Shown: piece after piece, positions 22,700 to 34,600 of the stretch | How the letters are laid out: the number at the start of each line of letters is the position of its first letter | Numbering within the stretch: position 1 is the stretch's first letter | NCBI GenBank assembly: GCA_001825665.1 | Contig: MHXZ01000042.1 | Coordinates: 1-35,598 of the forward strand | DNA: 35,598 nucleotides | DNA from: Planctomycetes bacterium GWF2_41_51 | Lineage (GTDB): Bacteria; Planctomycetota; Phycisphaerae; Sedimentisphaerales; UBA12454 | Direction of reading: 5' to 3' | Made by a program: the position numbers and the translations under genes | Notes under the pieces: generated by a model | The model's input: only the letters and a program-made list of their open reading frames with translations | Databases searched by the model: none | What the model was told of the DNA's origin: nothing

Positions 22700-23307
22700 T
22701 GGCAGCAAACACGATGACAGTAAAAGGCGCTCTTGTCGGCGGGTTATGGACGGAAATCCCCGTTCTGCGGCTCATCCTCGGTATGTGCCCGACACTCGCG
22801 GTTACAGCCGCCGTCAAACCGGCACTGACAATGGGACTCAGCGTTTTGTTCGTTCTCTTCTGCAGCAATATAGTTGTCAGTCTTATGAGAAACCTGCTCA
22901 AGCCGCACCTGAGAATCCTGATGTTCACATTAACAATCGCGACATTCGTTACTATCGCCGATTTATTTCTGCGTGCTTTTATGCCGCAAATGAGCGAAGT
23001 GCTCGGCCCGTATGTTCCGCTTATTATCGTAAACTGCATCATCATTGCCCGCGCCGAAGCATGTGCGAGCAAAAACGGAATGCTCGTAAGCGCCGTCGAT
23101 GCAATCAGTATGGGAATAGGTTTTACTATTGTTCTCTGCTTTCTTGCTTCAATCCGTGAAGTGCTTGCGACCGGAACAATTTTCGATATTCCTGTTATGT
23201 GGAAAAGTTTTGCACCATGGGCGGCAATGAGACTGCCGGTCGGTGCGTTTATTACGCTTGGCCTTATGCTCGGCACTGTTAATCTGTTATCTGGTAAAAA
23301 ATCCTGA
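22699..23307 (+). CDS. rnfE: Rnf electron-transport complex subunit E
   Basis: 202 residues, six membrane helices. NqrD/RnfE family blocks are LRLILGMCPTLAVTAAVKPAL and YVPLIIVNCIIIARAEACAS. The cysteines in these two blocks correspond to those that bind the membrane [2Fe-2S] cluster shared with RnfA. The start is in the TAATG overlap with rnfG. Confidence 0.94.
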   Translation: MAANTMTVKGALVGGLWTEIPVLRLILGMCPTLAVTAAVKPALTMGLSVLFVLFCSNIVVSLMRNLLKPHLRILMFTLTIATFVTIADLFLRAFMPQMSEVLGPYVPLIIVNCIIIARAEACASKNGMLVSAVDAISMGIGFTIVLCFLASIREVLATGTIFDIPVMWKSFAPWAAMRLPVGAFITLGLMLGTVNLLSGKKS

Positions 23308-23317
23308 AAGATTTGAT

Positions 23318-23908
23318 ATGGATAAAGTTACTGTATTATTGTTGGCTTTTACATCAATAGTTGTAATCAATAATCTTGTATTGACAAAATTTCTCGGAAT
23401 CTGTCCATACCTTGGCGTCTCCGGCAGAATCGATATGGCTTTCGGTATGGGCCTGGCGGTAACTTTTGTCATTACACTTGCCGGTGTTTTAACATGGCTG
23501 ATTGACCACCTTATTTTAGTGCCGCAGGGTTTGGAAATTACCCGTTATGTCTGCTACATCCTTGTTATTGCCGGCGCCGTTCAGCTCGTGGAAATGTATC
23601 TGCGAAAATTCTTCCCGCCTCTCTACGAAAGTTTCGGCATATTTCTGCCCCTGATTACCACAAACTGCGCAATATTAGGCCTTTGTCTTTTCCTGAACGT
23701 ATGGGAAATAGATAATTTTGCACAGGCCGCCGTTCTCAGCTTCGGTGCTGGAATCGGCTTTACGCTTGCGATTTGCATTATGGCTGGAATTCGTGAACAG
23801 CTTAATTTTTCGGATGTACCGCCCGCCTTAAAAGGCGCACCGATTACTTTGATTACCGCAGGTTTGCTGACTATGGCGTTTATGGGTTTTGCAGGAATGA
23901 TTAAATAA
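23318..23908 (+). CDS. rnfA: Rnf electron-transport complex subunit A
   Basis: 196 residues from the ATG at 23318 (MDKVTVLLLAFTSIVVINN). The frame continues 25 codons upstream into the rnfE gene, but that extension is not family-like. NNLVLTKFLGICPYLGVS and ITTNCAILGLCLFLNV are the two cysteine blocks that pair with RnfE. Six helices are expected. It is 10 bases downstream of rnfE. A 190-base gap with a dispersed-type repeat separates it from rnfB. Confidence 0.94.
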   Translation: MDKVTVLLLAFTSIVVINNLVLTKFLGICPYLGVSGRIDMAFGMGLAVTFVITLAGVLTWLIDHLILVPQGLEITRYVCYILVIAGAVQLVEMYLRKFFPPLYESFGIFLPLITTNCAILGLCLFLNVWEIDNFAQAAVLSFGAGIGFTLAICIMAGIREQLNFSDVPPALKGAPITLITAGLLTMAFMGFAGMIK

Positions 23909-23946
23909 CTTGAAATAGTATCGGCCGTAAGCCGAATCCGCAATCA

Positions 23947-24026
23947 TGTCATTTCGACCGAAATGACCCCGTAAGGGGGAATGGAGCGTTGAAGTGAAGC
24001 GGAAACCCCCTTGGGGGGAGAAATCT
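23947..24026 (+). repeat. Palindromic dispersed-type repeat between rnfA and rnfB
   Basis: It begins with TGTCATTTCGACCGAAATGAC, in which GTCATTTCG pairs with CGAAATGAC around a two-base loop. It continues with a CCCC-GTAA-GGGG stem, the string GAGCGTTGAAGTGAAGCGG, a CCCCC-TT-GGGGGG stem and the ending GAGAAATCT. This arrangement matches the 'TGTCATTTCGACCGAAG...GGAGAAATCT' extragenic elements that I know from many unrelated bacterial genomes. Only one copy lies in the window. In the transcript it would be a strong double hairpin. Confidence 0.6.
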
Positions 24027-24098
24027 ATTTAACAATTATCTGCGAAGCAGAGTCCTTGGTTTGGATTGATATTTGATTTTTAATATTCAGGAAATAGT

Positions 24099-24938
24099 AT
24101 GATTTTAGCTGATATAATTACACTTTGGAATAATTCATGGCCGGCTGGATTAACTATGCTCGTGCTCGGTGTTGGATTTTCTATCGTTCTTTTGATTGCC
24201 AACAAAAAACTGCACGTCGAAGTTGACCCTACCATCGACCGCATTTATAACGCATTGCCTCGAATCGATTGCGGCACGTGTGGCTTCGCGGGCTGCGCTT
24301 CGTATGCAAAAGCAGTTACCGCCGACCCTCTGCTTCTCGGCCGATGTGCTCCGGGCGGCTCAGCATGCTCTCAAATGATAGCTCAAATTCTTAATCTGCA
24401 GGTAAGTGGCGGCGGAGCACCAAGAAGACCCGTCGTTTTCTGCAGAGCACATAAAGATGACAGAACATATTTCGGTGATTATTCCGGCATATCAACCTGC
24501 ACTGCGGCTAATGCAATGGCAAACGTTCAGGCCTGCAAATTCGGCTGCCTTGGTTTCGGCGATTGCAAATCTTCTTGTAAATTCAGCTCAATCCAAATAA
24601 TAGATGGATTGGCAACTATCGATTACAGCAAATGCACCGGCTGCGGCGCCTGCGCAAAGGCCTGCCCCAGAGGACTAATTGAAATGATGCCGTTTACTCA
24701 CGATGTTATGATGACCGTTGCCTGCAAAAGCCAGGAATCAGGAAAAGACACTCGTGCATTCTGCAAAGTAGGCTGCATCGCCTGCAAATTATGCACAAAG
24801 CAGACAGATGCCTTTGCAATGACGGGAAATCTCGCGAGATTGGATTTTGAAAGATACCAGCCCGGCGAACCTTTTGAAACTGCTATGAAAAAATGCCCGA
24901 CCGGCGTGATTGTCTACCGCGGCAAAGAACAAAAATAA
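24099..24938 (+). CDS. rnfB: Rnf electron-transport complex subunit B
   Basis: 279 residues: one membrane helix (about 14-35), an ArnB-type N-terminal cluster motif (DCGTCGFAGCASYAKAV, with GRCAPGG), a linker with further cysteines, then ferredoxin-type motifs. The first is CTGCGACAKACP (Cys179-189). The second has Cys226, Cys229 and Cys232 (GCIACKLC) and the distant Cys266 (KKCPTG), but Thr236 stands where the fourth cysteine would be, and the next C-x2-C-x2-C is replaced by ERYQPGEPFETAM. RnfB passes electrons to or from ferredoxin. It is the last gene, 190 bases after rnfA. A possible loss of one cluster is described under findings. Confidence 0.93.
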   Translation: MILADIITLWNNSWPAGLTMLVLGVGFSIVLLIANKKLHVEVDPTIDRIYNALPRIDCGTCGFAGCASYAKAVTADPLLLGRCAPGGSACSQMIAQILNLQVSGGGAPRRPVVFCRAHKDDRTYFGDYSGISTCTAANAMANVQACKFGCLGFGDCKSSCKFSSIQIIDGLATIDYSKCTGCGACAKACPRGLIEMMPFTHDVMMTVACKSQESGKDTRAFCKVGCIACKLCTKQTDAFAMTGNLARLDFERYQPGEPFETAMKKCPTGVIVYRGKEQK

Positions 24939-24945
24939 TAGCAAT

Positions 24946-24976
24946 AAAAAACCCTGACATATGTCAGGGTTTTTTT
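24946..24976. terminator. Bidirectional terminator after rnfB
   Basis: aaaaaaccctgacat and atgtcagggttttttt form a perfect palindromic stem (24952-24969 core) with A and T runs on both sides. It can stop the rnf operon on the plus strand and the convergent lipoprotein gene on the minus strand. Confidence 0.92.
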
Positions 24977-25020
24977 ATCCAAAGTTTTACACTTTAAATT
25001 TTAACTTTTTCGTTTAGTCT

Positions 25021-25731
25021 CTACTTCAATTCATCATCAGGCTGGCCGGCGATCTTCTTCTGTTTTTCAAGTTTCTTCAGATCTTTCGGAGCTTTCCTGG
25101 GAATCTCTACTTGAACGCCGAGTTTACCTAATTGCCCTGCTACTTCCGGCTGATAAGGATTAAGCTCGAACGCTCTTCTCAGATAAACTTCCGCATTGGC
25201 ATTGTCCTGTTTGAGAAGATAAAAATAACCAAGCTGCTTGTTTATAACAACTGAGTTTGGTGCAAGTCTGTGTGCCTGCATAAAACTTGTTAATGCATAT
25301 TCATCCAAACCTCTGTCCTGAAATGCCCTGCCGAGAAGCAGAGAATTTTTCGCACTTACACTTGCCTGCCCGATATACATATCCGCGATAACATCGCTTC
25401 TCTGTTTATCAGCTTTGTCCACCAGAAGTTTGACGATGGACGCCTGAGATTCATGATGAGCCGGGTCGAATGCGATGGCCTTGTTATATTCCCATTCAGC
25501 TTTATCCCACAAACCTTCACGGTGATAGAGTCTGCCCAGTTCATAATGCGCTTTTGCGTTTTCGTACTTCCGGTCTATTTGCTTCAGCAGTTGTTGCTTT
25601 TGACGGTCAGACTGACTGGTAAGTTCCTTATCATTGATTTTTTCTCCAGTCGCTGATTTCTGCTTGCCGTTACAGCCGCCCAGAATTGCGCAAATTGCCG
25701 CTATCATGAGAATCTTGAAAATCATTTTCAT
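25021..25731 (-). CDS. Tetratricopeptide-repeat lipoprotein
   Basis: 236 residues. The N-terminus ends in the lipobox ILGGC (Cys20). After a disordered, charged stretch, TPR helices appear: YENAKAHYELGRLYHREGLW, DKAEWEYNKAIAFDPAHHES, and AEVYLRRAFELNPYQPEVA near the end. It has a basic tail. Probably anchored in the outer or inner membrane on the periplasmic side, where TPR repeats bind a partner; this resembles PilF-like pilotins, but nothing else of a pilus system is near. The start pairs with a ribosome site GAGAG; a second in-frame Met follows. Confidence 0.85.
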   Translation of the reverse strand: MKMIFKILMIAAICAILGGCNGKQKSATGEKINDKELTSQSDRQKQQLLKQIDRKYENAKAHYELGRLYHREGLWDKAEWEYNKAIAFDPAHHESQASIVKLLVDKADKQRSDVIADMYIGQASVSAKNSLLLGRAFQDRGLDEYALTSFMQAHRLAPNSVVINKQLGYFYLLKQDNANAEVYLRRAFELNPYQPEVAGQLGKLGVQVEIPRKAPKDLKKLEKQKKIAGQPDDELK

Positions 25732-25844
25732 CTCTCAATCCTTTCACTTTTGCCTATTGACAATAAGTGTAACATATACCTTTATGATGTCAATCAACAA
25801 CAGAATTTTTTAATCCATTCGGTTGTTGCATTAATAATTGTATT

Positions 25845-28292
<2,448 letters not shown>

Positions 28293-28318
28293 TTATTTTT
28301 ATTACCTTAAAATATAAT

Positions 28319-28684
28319 CTATTTTGCTATTAATTTTATTTCTCTTATGTGCGAAGAAGGATATTCCGTTTGCAGCGTTCTCAATATTTCGCCGGTCATA
28401 TTCCGCAAATGAAACATATACGGCCCCGGCTTCACTTTTATCTTCAATACTCCTGCTTTTATCGATTCAGGGCTGCAATGCTGCATTATTTCCTCACCGA
28501 TAATCTGGCCGAGAACACTCAATACGGTTGAATTCTTCCGGGTGTTTTTAGTAACCCTGCTCAGCCAGCTGCACATATCCTGACCTATCGGCTTCTGCTC
28601 CGCAGGCCTGCCCGCCAGTATTTTTTTATTCACCTGTTCAAGTACAAAATTTTCCACAGCAAGCCGCCTGCTATCCACTAACAC
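28319..28684 (-). CDS. DUF721/DciA-like protein
   Basis: 121 residues. The C-terminal half (residues about 58-121, VLGQIIGEEIMQHCSPESIK, GVLKIKVKPGPYMFHLRNM, ILRTLQTEYPSSHIREIKL) matches the DUF721 pattern, a fold shared with the DciA replicative-helicase loader. Genes of this family lie typically between recF and gyrB. Here it starts ten bases after dnaN. Two GTG codons are possible starts; the first is used here. A role in loading or handling DnaB at the fork is an inference from family and place. Confidence 0.75.
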   Translation of the reverse strand: MLVDSRRLAVENFVLEQVNKKILAGRPAEQKPIGQDMCSWLSRVTKNTRKNSTVLSVLGQIIGEEIMQHCSPESIKAGVLKIKVKPGPYMFHLRNMTGEILRTLQTEYPSSHIREIKLIAK

Positions 28685-28694
28685 CTATCAACTG

Positions 28695-29801
28695 CTATGA
28701 CAAGCTTACCGGCATAACGATATAAACATAGTTCATTCCGCTCTTTATCAATCCCGGCCGGTCTGACTGACCAAGCTGCAATTCGAACGAATCTTCGCGT
28801 ATCACTCTCAGCACATCCACAAGAAACTGCGGATTAAAACCGATTTCCATCGGCTCGCCTTTATAATCGACTTCCATCCCGATTTCAGCGTCGCCCATTT
28901 CCGGCGCCCTGCTTGTAAATACCAGCGTTTTCTTGCCCAAAGCCAGCTTAACACCCTTCGAATCTTCATTCGTCAAAAGCGCCGCTCGCTTCACCGCGCT
29001 CAATGTCGCCGCGGTATTTAACTGAACTTTATTTTTATAATCGGCCGGTATTATATCTTCATATTTCGGGAAAGTGCCTTCGACAAGATTAGAACTTATC
29101 ACAACTTTTCCGCATGAGAATATCGCTTTGCTGTCGGCAAATCTTACCGCGATTTTGTCCTTTTCACCCGCCCCGACTTTATCTAAAAGTGCCATTGCTT
29201 TTGCCGGCACGATATATTTTTCGCCTTCTATTTTTTTGTCCGCTTCTGCGTTAAGGGTCAGTTTATATTTCGCAAGCCTCCGGCCGTCAGTACCGACCAA
29301 TGTCAGTTTCTTGCCCGATGGCTCCCACAAAATGCCGCTTAAAGCATAACGTGTATTTTCCTTCGCCGTCGCGAAAAGACAATGCTCCAGCCCTTCCTGC
29401 AATTTCATAAGGTCTGCTTCGAGTTGGGCGTTGCCGTCAAAACCCGGCACCTGCGGATACTGCTCCGGCTGATGACCGTAAATTGTAAAGTGGCTGTCGC
29501 TGCCTTTGATTTTGCATGTCGCCTCGGCCACTTCCATCACCAGAACTTCATCGACGCTTTCGCGAACGATCGCCGCAAGTCTTTCGGCCGGCACAACCGC
29601 CTGACCTTCCTGCTCGACCTCCGCCTGTGAAATTAGGCAAGTTATCCCCATCTCAAAATCTGTCGCACTAATGCAAACCTTCTCTTTGTCCGCCTGAATC
29701 TTCAATCCCTGTAAAATCGGCTTCGTTGTCCGTGCCGGTACTACCGTGGTTACAAGACCTAATGCTTCCGAAAGAGCCGACCTGTTAAACTTTACTTTCA
29801 T
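28695..29801 (-). CDS. dnaN: DNA polymerase III beta sliding clamp
   Basis: 368 residues. MKVKFNRSALSEALGLVTTV, PILQGLKIQADKEKV, and the ending GMNYVYIVMPVSLS are characteristic of the beta clamp and lie in its first and third domains. It encircles DNA and tethers polymerase III. The gene is followed by the DUF721 gene and gyrB. dnaA is not in the window and recF is not downstream. Confidence 0.95.
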   Translation of the reverse strand: MKVKFNRSALSEALGLVTTVVPARTTKPILQGLKIQADKEKVCISATDFEMGITCLISQAEVEQEGQAVVPAERLAAIVRESVDEVLVMEVAEATCKIKGSDSHFTIYGHQPEQYPQVPGFDGNAQLEADLMKLQEGLEHCLFATAKENTRYALSGILWEPSGKKLTLVGTDGRRLAKYKLTLNAEADKKIEGEKYIVPAKAMALLDKVGAGEKDKIAVRFADSKAIFSCGKVVISSNLVEGTFPKYEDIIPADYKNKVQLNTAATLSAVKRAALLTNEDSKGVKLALGKKTLVFTSRAPEMGDAEIGMEVDYKGEPMEIGFNPQFLVDVLRVIREDSFELQLGQSDRPGLIKSGMNYVYIVMPVSLS

Positions 29802-30363
29802 TGTCCTTACCTCTATAAAAATTTTGTCTTTTCATCCTGAATTATAGTCTGGTATTTTACACCAAAAATCCTGATTAAGCAAAAAGTTTTATAATATATT
29901 CCACATATCCCTTACAGCATTCTCAAGGCTTCCCCTATATTACTTCTAATATAATATATTAAACTATTATCAGTAGTAATATAAGGGGTGAAAATGTGAG
30001 CAAATAACAGAAGATTATGCGTAAGGCTCTGTAGTTTATGAAGTTATATAAGACATTGCCGCAAATACTCCTGTAGATAAGCTGTGAGATAGTCTGTTGC
30101 CAATCGCAGGTTGTAACATTAAGTTCAGACAAACCCCTGATAATACTGAAAACGCTAACGGACACATTTCAAAACTCACAGGTTATACACATGGTTATCA
30201 CAGGGAAAAATTAACAAAATTTTTATGAAAATTAATTTATTTTTGGCGCCGCCGAGCAAATATCTCTTTAACGTTTAATATTTAGTCGTTATAATTCGCC
30301 AAATTAACATAGTCATTTCAAAATGGAAAAAGTTCTAATTAGTTATATGGATATGAGGTATTT
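29802..30363. other. Intergenic region upstream of dnaN; possible origin region
   Basis: No credible gene in 562 bases between divergent dnaN and mltA. It is A+T-rich. An inverted repeat, CCCCTATATTACT (29932-29944) and AGTAATATAAGGGG (29975-29988), flanks an AT-rich core. Further right, two tandem 12-base units, ggttatacacat and ggttatcacagg (30181-30204), contain one exact DnaA box variant TTATACACA (30183-30191) and a poorer second. Another weak box, TATTCCACA, is near 29897. A clear box cluster is missing, so the origin call is tentative. The dnaN promoter must also be here. Confidence 0.3.
29932..29988. repeat. 13-base inverted repeat flanking AT-rich core
   Basis: CCCCTATATTACT and AGTAATATAAGGGG are complementary apart from one extra T in the right arm. 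The 30-base core is made only of A and T-rich steps such as ctaatataatatatta. It could be a binding site, an unwinding element or a hairpin. Confidence 0.6.
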
Positions 30364-31554
30364 ATGAAACGGATTTTACTCGTCGCTGAACTTGTATTGA
30401 TAGCATTTTTCTCCGCCAGTTGCCAAAAAGCAAAACAAATCGAACCGGTCAAAAGCGAAACGAATTACGACCGTCCTCTTCCGCCCGGCCAGCTCGCCCT
30501 TCGCAAGATAACCAATCCCGCCGACATCCCCGATTTCACATTTGCCTGCTACGACCTTGTGAACCTTAAATCGGCAATCGACAAAAGTTTAAACTTTTTG
30601 AAAAAACCATCGAGCAGCAGGTTTTATCCTTATGGAGATATCACTCGCGACCACGCAATTGCAAGCTTGGAATCCTTTAAGGAATTGCTAAGCACCGGCC
30701 TCTTCGGCGAAAGACTCAATCAGGCCATTCGTGAAAAATTCGATGTCTATATCTCCGTCGGCTGCGATGACCGTGGAACCGTGTTGTTTACAGGTTACTA
30801 TACCCCGATTTTCGACGGCTCAATGACGCAAACAGAACGTTTCAAATATCCGCTTTACAAAATGCCGCAGGACCTCGTCAAAGGTCAGAACGGTGAAATT
30901 CTCGGCAGAAAAACAGGCGGCGGTACTCAGCCTTATCCGACAAGGGAAGAAATTGAAAACTCAAATATGCTTGCAGGAACGGAACTTATCTGGCTCGGCG
31001 ACCCATTCGAAGTGTACATCGCGCACGTTCAGGGTTCCGCAAAAATCAGATTACCCGACGGTTCGTTGACCGGCGTCGGTTACACCGCAAGCAACGGACA
31101 GGAATACAAAAGCGTTTCAAAGGCAATGCTCGAACAGGGAAAAATGGGCGGCCAGAAACTTAGCCTTGCCGCTATGATAGAATATTTCAAGCAGCATCCC
31201 GAAGAAGTAAAAGATTACACGAGAATGAATCCTCGTTTCGTTTTCTTCCAAATCGAAAAAGGCGAACCTCGCGGAAGCCTCAACGAAGAAGTAACGCCAT
31301 ACAGAAGTATTGCGACAGACAAAACTATTTTCCCGCCCGCATGTCTGACATATTTAGCTACAGTGCTTCCTGTTGACAGAGGCGGAGTAATTTCTGATAA
31401 ACCATATACAGGCTTCGCGCTCGACCAGGACACCGGCGGTGCAATCCGCGCTCCCGGCCGATGTGATGTCTATATGGGCCAGGGCGACAAAGCCGGAAGC
31501 CTCGCAGGCAGAACTTATCAGGAAGGTAAACTGTATTATCTGTTTTTAAAGTAA
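30364..31554 (+). CDS. mltA: Murein lytic transglycosylase A, lipoprotein
   Basis: 396 residues. The N-terminus ends in a lipobox (FFSASC, Cys20), so it is a membrane-bound lipoprotein. The beta-barrel domain has VLFTGYYTPIFDGS (the MltA 'GYYEP' block), YPTREEIE and WLGDPFEVYIAHVQGSA. The 3D domain at the end has ALDQDTGGAIRAPGR with the catalytic aspartate (DTGGA block), followed by DVYMGQGDKAG. It cleaves peptidoglycan to 1,6-anhydro-muropeptides, consistent with a planctomycete cell wall. GAGG lies before the ATG. It is followed by a terminator. Confidence 0.93.
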   Translation: MKRILLVAELVLIAFFSASCQKAKQIEPVKSETNYDRPLPPGQLALRKITNPADIPDFTFACYDLVNLKSAIDKSLNFLKKPSSSRFYPYGDITRDHAIASLESFKELLSTGLFGERLNQAIREKFDVYISVGCDDRGTVLFTGYYTPIFDGSMTQTERFKYPLYKMPQDLVKGQNGEILGRKTGGGTQPYPTREEIENSNMLAGTELIWLGDPFEVYIAHVQGSAKIRLPDGSLTGVGYTASNGQEYKSVSKAMLEQGKMGGQKLSLAAMIEYFKQHPEEVKDYTRMNPRFVFFQIEKGEPRGSLNEEVTPYRSIATDKTIFPPACLTYLATVLPVDRGGVISDKPYTGFALDQDTGGAIRAPGRCDVYMGQGDKAGSLAGRTYQEGKLYYLFLK

Positions 31555-31584
31555 TTGGTTAAATATCAAAATAAAATTGGTTAG

Positions 31585-31612
31585 CCCCCGGACCCGTGCC
31601 GGGGGTTTTTAT
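31585..31612 (+). terminator. Terminator after mltA
   Basis: CCCCCGG pairs with CCGGGGG around acccgtg (31585-31605), followed by TTTTT. It ends the mltA transcript and lies just before the convergent multidomain gene's end. Confidence 0.9.
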
Positions 31613-31638
31613 TGCGCAGCAATAAATTCGATTCGTTT

Positions 31639-34600
31639 TTATTTTATTTTTTCCAGAAGCTCGCCCAATCTTTTCCCGTCAATACCCGCTTCAATAATTT
31701 TTCCATCCGGTCCTATTACCACGGCGTTTATTCCATATTGATATCTATAATTTTCAAAAATCGGATTATCATATCGGATATATGCTTGTTTCCAGTTGCA
31801 CGAATTTTCCCTTAAGTATTTTGCGGAAATTTCTTGATATGACTTTATAGATTTTCCACTGATGCCGATGAATTCAATTGTATTAGCACCGGCATATTTT
31901 TTATATGTCTCAAAAATATCATTAATTTTAGTTTCACTGTCAGAGTTGCTTAAAGTAAATAAGGCATCCCAAAATACAAGGACAACAATTTTTCCCTGCA
32001 AATCAGAAAGTTTTATTATTCCCGCGTTTGTCTCAATTGTAAAATCGGAAGCATTGCTGTCAGTCTGCAATAATTGTTTGCCGGAAACAATTTGCATCGG
32101 CATTTGGCCTGTATCCAGAGGCAGGTCGATATTTGATATATCAATCGGTGGCATAGTAAATTCAACTTTGCCGATAACCTGGTTCTCCACGTTAGGCGCG
32201 CCGTATCTTCCCTTTTTCTCATTAATCATTATTCTTAAAGTATAACTTCCTTCTTCAACGTCTTCAGCCCTGAAACTGCCGTCAGAATTAACAATGACAC
32301 CTCCTCTTTGACTAGATTCGCTGATTTGTGGATGGCTCTTCTGCATCGCCGCCTTAATTTTCGCGCTGTATGCTTTGCCTTCTTCGCTCTGTGACCAGTT
32401 TTGATACCATTCAATGCACTGTTTGGCGGTTAAACTGTCAAAATTTGCGGGAATAGGCATTTCGCCAACCTGGCTGTAAATAGTTTCCATTACAGCCAAA
32501 GGGTTTTCACTTTGTTTCCGCTGCAGATGGGCATATATCCATAACGTTTTTGTAAATAATTCATCCGCAGGCCAGATAATTTTGCCTGTTACTGCTCTGC
32601 CGGTGCCCCCTAAAACAATTTCGACAGTCTCGCCGGAAACAACTTCAATATGCTGCGATACTGTACCGGTGTTTTGTGAATCGTCGTCGGACTTCATTAT
32701 CCGCGAAATCTGATTGCGCCCGGGAGCAATCTTGTCCATCACGAATTGACCCTGCTGATCTGTAACAGCACGGTTCATGCAATTATAATAAATTCCATCA
32801 CGGCTGTCATAGTTTTGTGAATAGGATGCTATAATTTCCTCATTAGCGGCAGGTTTTGAACCGACATAAACAACACCTTCAACCCTGCCCCATTTTTCAA
32901 GGTATATATTTGGATCTAACGCAAACTCATTATTGTTCACATCCGCATAACCTTCTTCGCTTACAGCAACAAGTTTGAATTTGTCATTACAGTCCGGCAA
33001 AGAAAATCTCCCCTGCAAATCGGTTATTGATTTATCTATGTCCTGTCGGTGTCTCTGTTTGCCGTTTTCAAGATTCAGGTATCGATCTTTCTTTACTAAA
33101 TAAACTTGTACTCCTTCTGCTGCCTTACCGTCAGGATTATAAACAACGCCCCTTAGTTTTGTTGCATCTTCTGTTTTGCTTAAAATAAAATCATATTTTA
33201 CTCTTCCTTCATTGGTATCGAAAGTCCGGGATACAGTCTGCCTGCCGTCAGGTAAATCCAGCCTTAAAGTGTATGCATAGGCAGGTGATGTAAGCGGCAT
33301 TTCGTATGTTCCGTCTTTAATGTTTCGCTGCCAGTGAGAACCGTTTTGCCAAATAAGCCTTTCGCCTGAATTCCATATCGTTCCCGCAGTTATTTTGCCT
33401 TCCATAATCAATCCATTTGTATCGTCGAGCACATTCCCAAAAACAACAAGCTGGGGTGATAAAATAATTTCATATTCCTTTTCAGATGGGCTTAATACTT
33501 TATTTTGACCCATATAATTTTTTGCATGAAAACCGAATTTTACTTCATCCGAAGGCGCATCGTTCCAGACAAATCTGCCGTCATTATCAGTATTGCCGTT
33601 CCAATCAAGTCCATCGCATCTCCATTCATCTGTACGAACCGATGCTTTGACAATCGGGTTGCCGTTTACATCGACAATACGTCCGCGAATTGTATTGCCC
33701 GGCAGAAGAATAAAATTCTCCTCCTGCGCACTTTCCTTAACGTTTAACTCTTTAAGGTCAGGCGCGTAATTTTTTGCGGCAACTTTTAAAATATTGAATC
33801 CTTTTTTAGCGTTAGGAAATTCGTAATATCCTGCGGCATCGGTCATTGTTTTTAGATTGTCGCTGCTGTAACGCCCCTCGCCGATAGAGACGCTCACGTC
33901 TTTTATAGGCCTGTTTGCACTATCTAAAATATAACCATAAACCGCTGCGCCTTTTTTCAGGACTGATACGAATTCTTTTTTTCGTAGCTGCGAAATTATC
34001 GTCTCTGACTGGCTTGTCCATGTTTGATAATGGGCATAATTTTTATGTTTTATTTTTATGCCGATTTGACTGTACTCATGCAGCACTGCCGGCACCAGAT
34101 CACATTGCCATTTGCCGTTTATATCTGTGTTAATTGTAAAATCATTGATCCGCTGCACGGGATTTATTTCGTCTTCATCATTTACATAATAATCGATAGT
34201 CACTTTTGCGTCCTGCACCGGCAAATTCTGCTCATCGGTTACAAGGCCGCCGATAATTGTAGCGCGCTCAAGGAAAAACTCCAATTCCTTTGGAACCGTT
34301 CTTTGATATTGTTTGCCCCAGTAACCCGACATCGGCACAAAACCTTCTTTTTCAATATAAATACTGAAATAATCTTTTGATTTATTCTTGTCGAGTGTAA
34401 CTTTGCAGTATCCGTTTGCATCTGTAGTAATTATTTTTTTCTTGTCTGTCGAACCTGTAACTCTTACATCTTTGAGTGGCTCTTCTGTTTTGTTATCAGC
34501 AACGTAAATTTCCATAAACGGCCAATTGTTCGGGTCGTTCGGATCTTTTGGAACATTTACAGCCGCGGCTTTTGCTGCGTTTAATTTTTTTTCTTCTTTG

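Noticed and set aside
23243-23317. Upstream extension of rnfA into rnfE
   Set aside because: The 25 extra residues read the rnfE coding strand in another frame and do not resemble RnfA; the ATG at 23318 gives the expected N-terminus.
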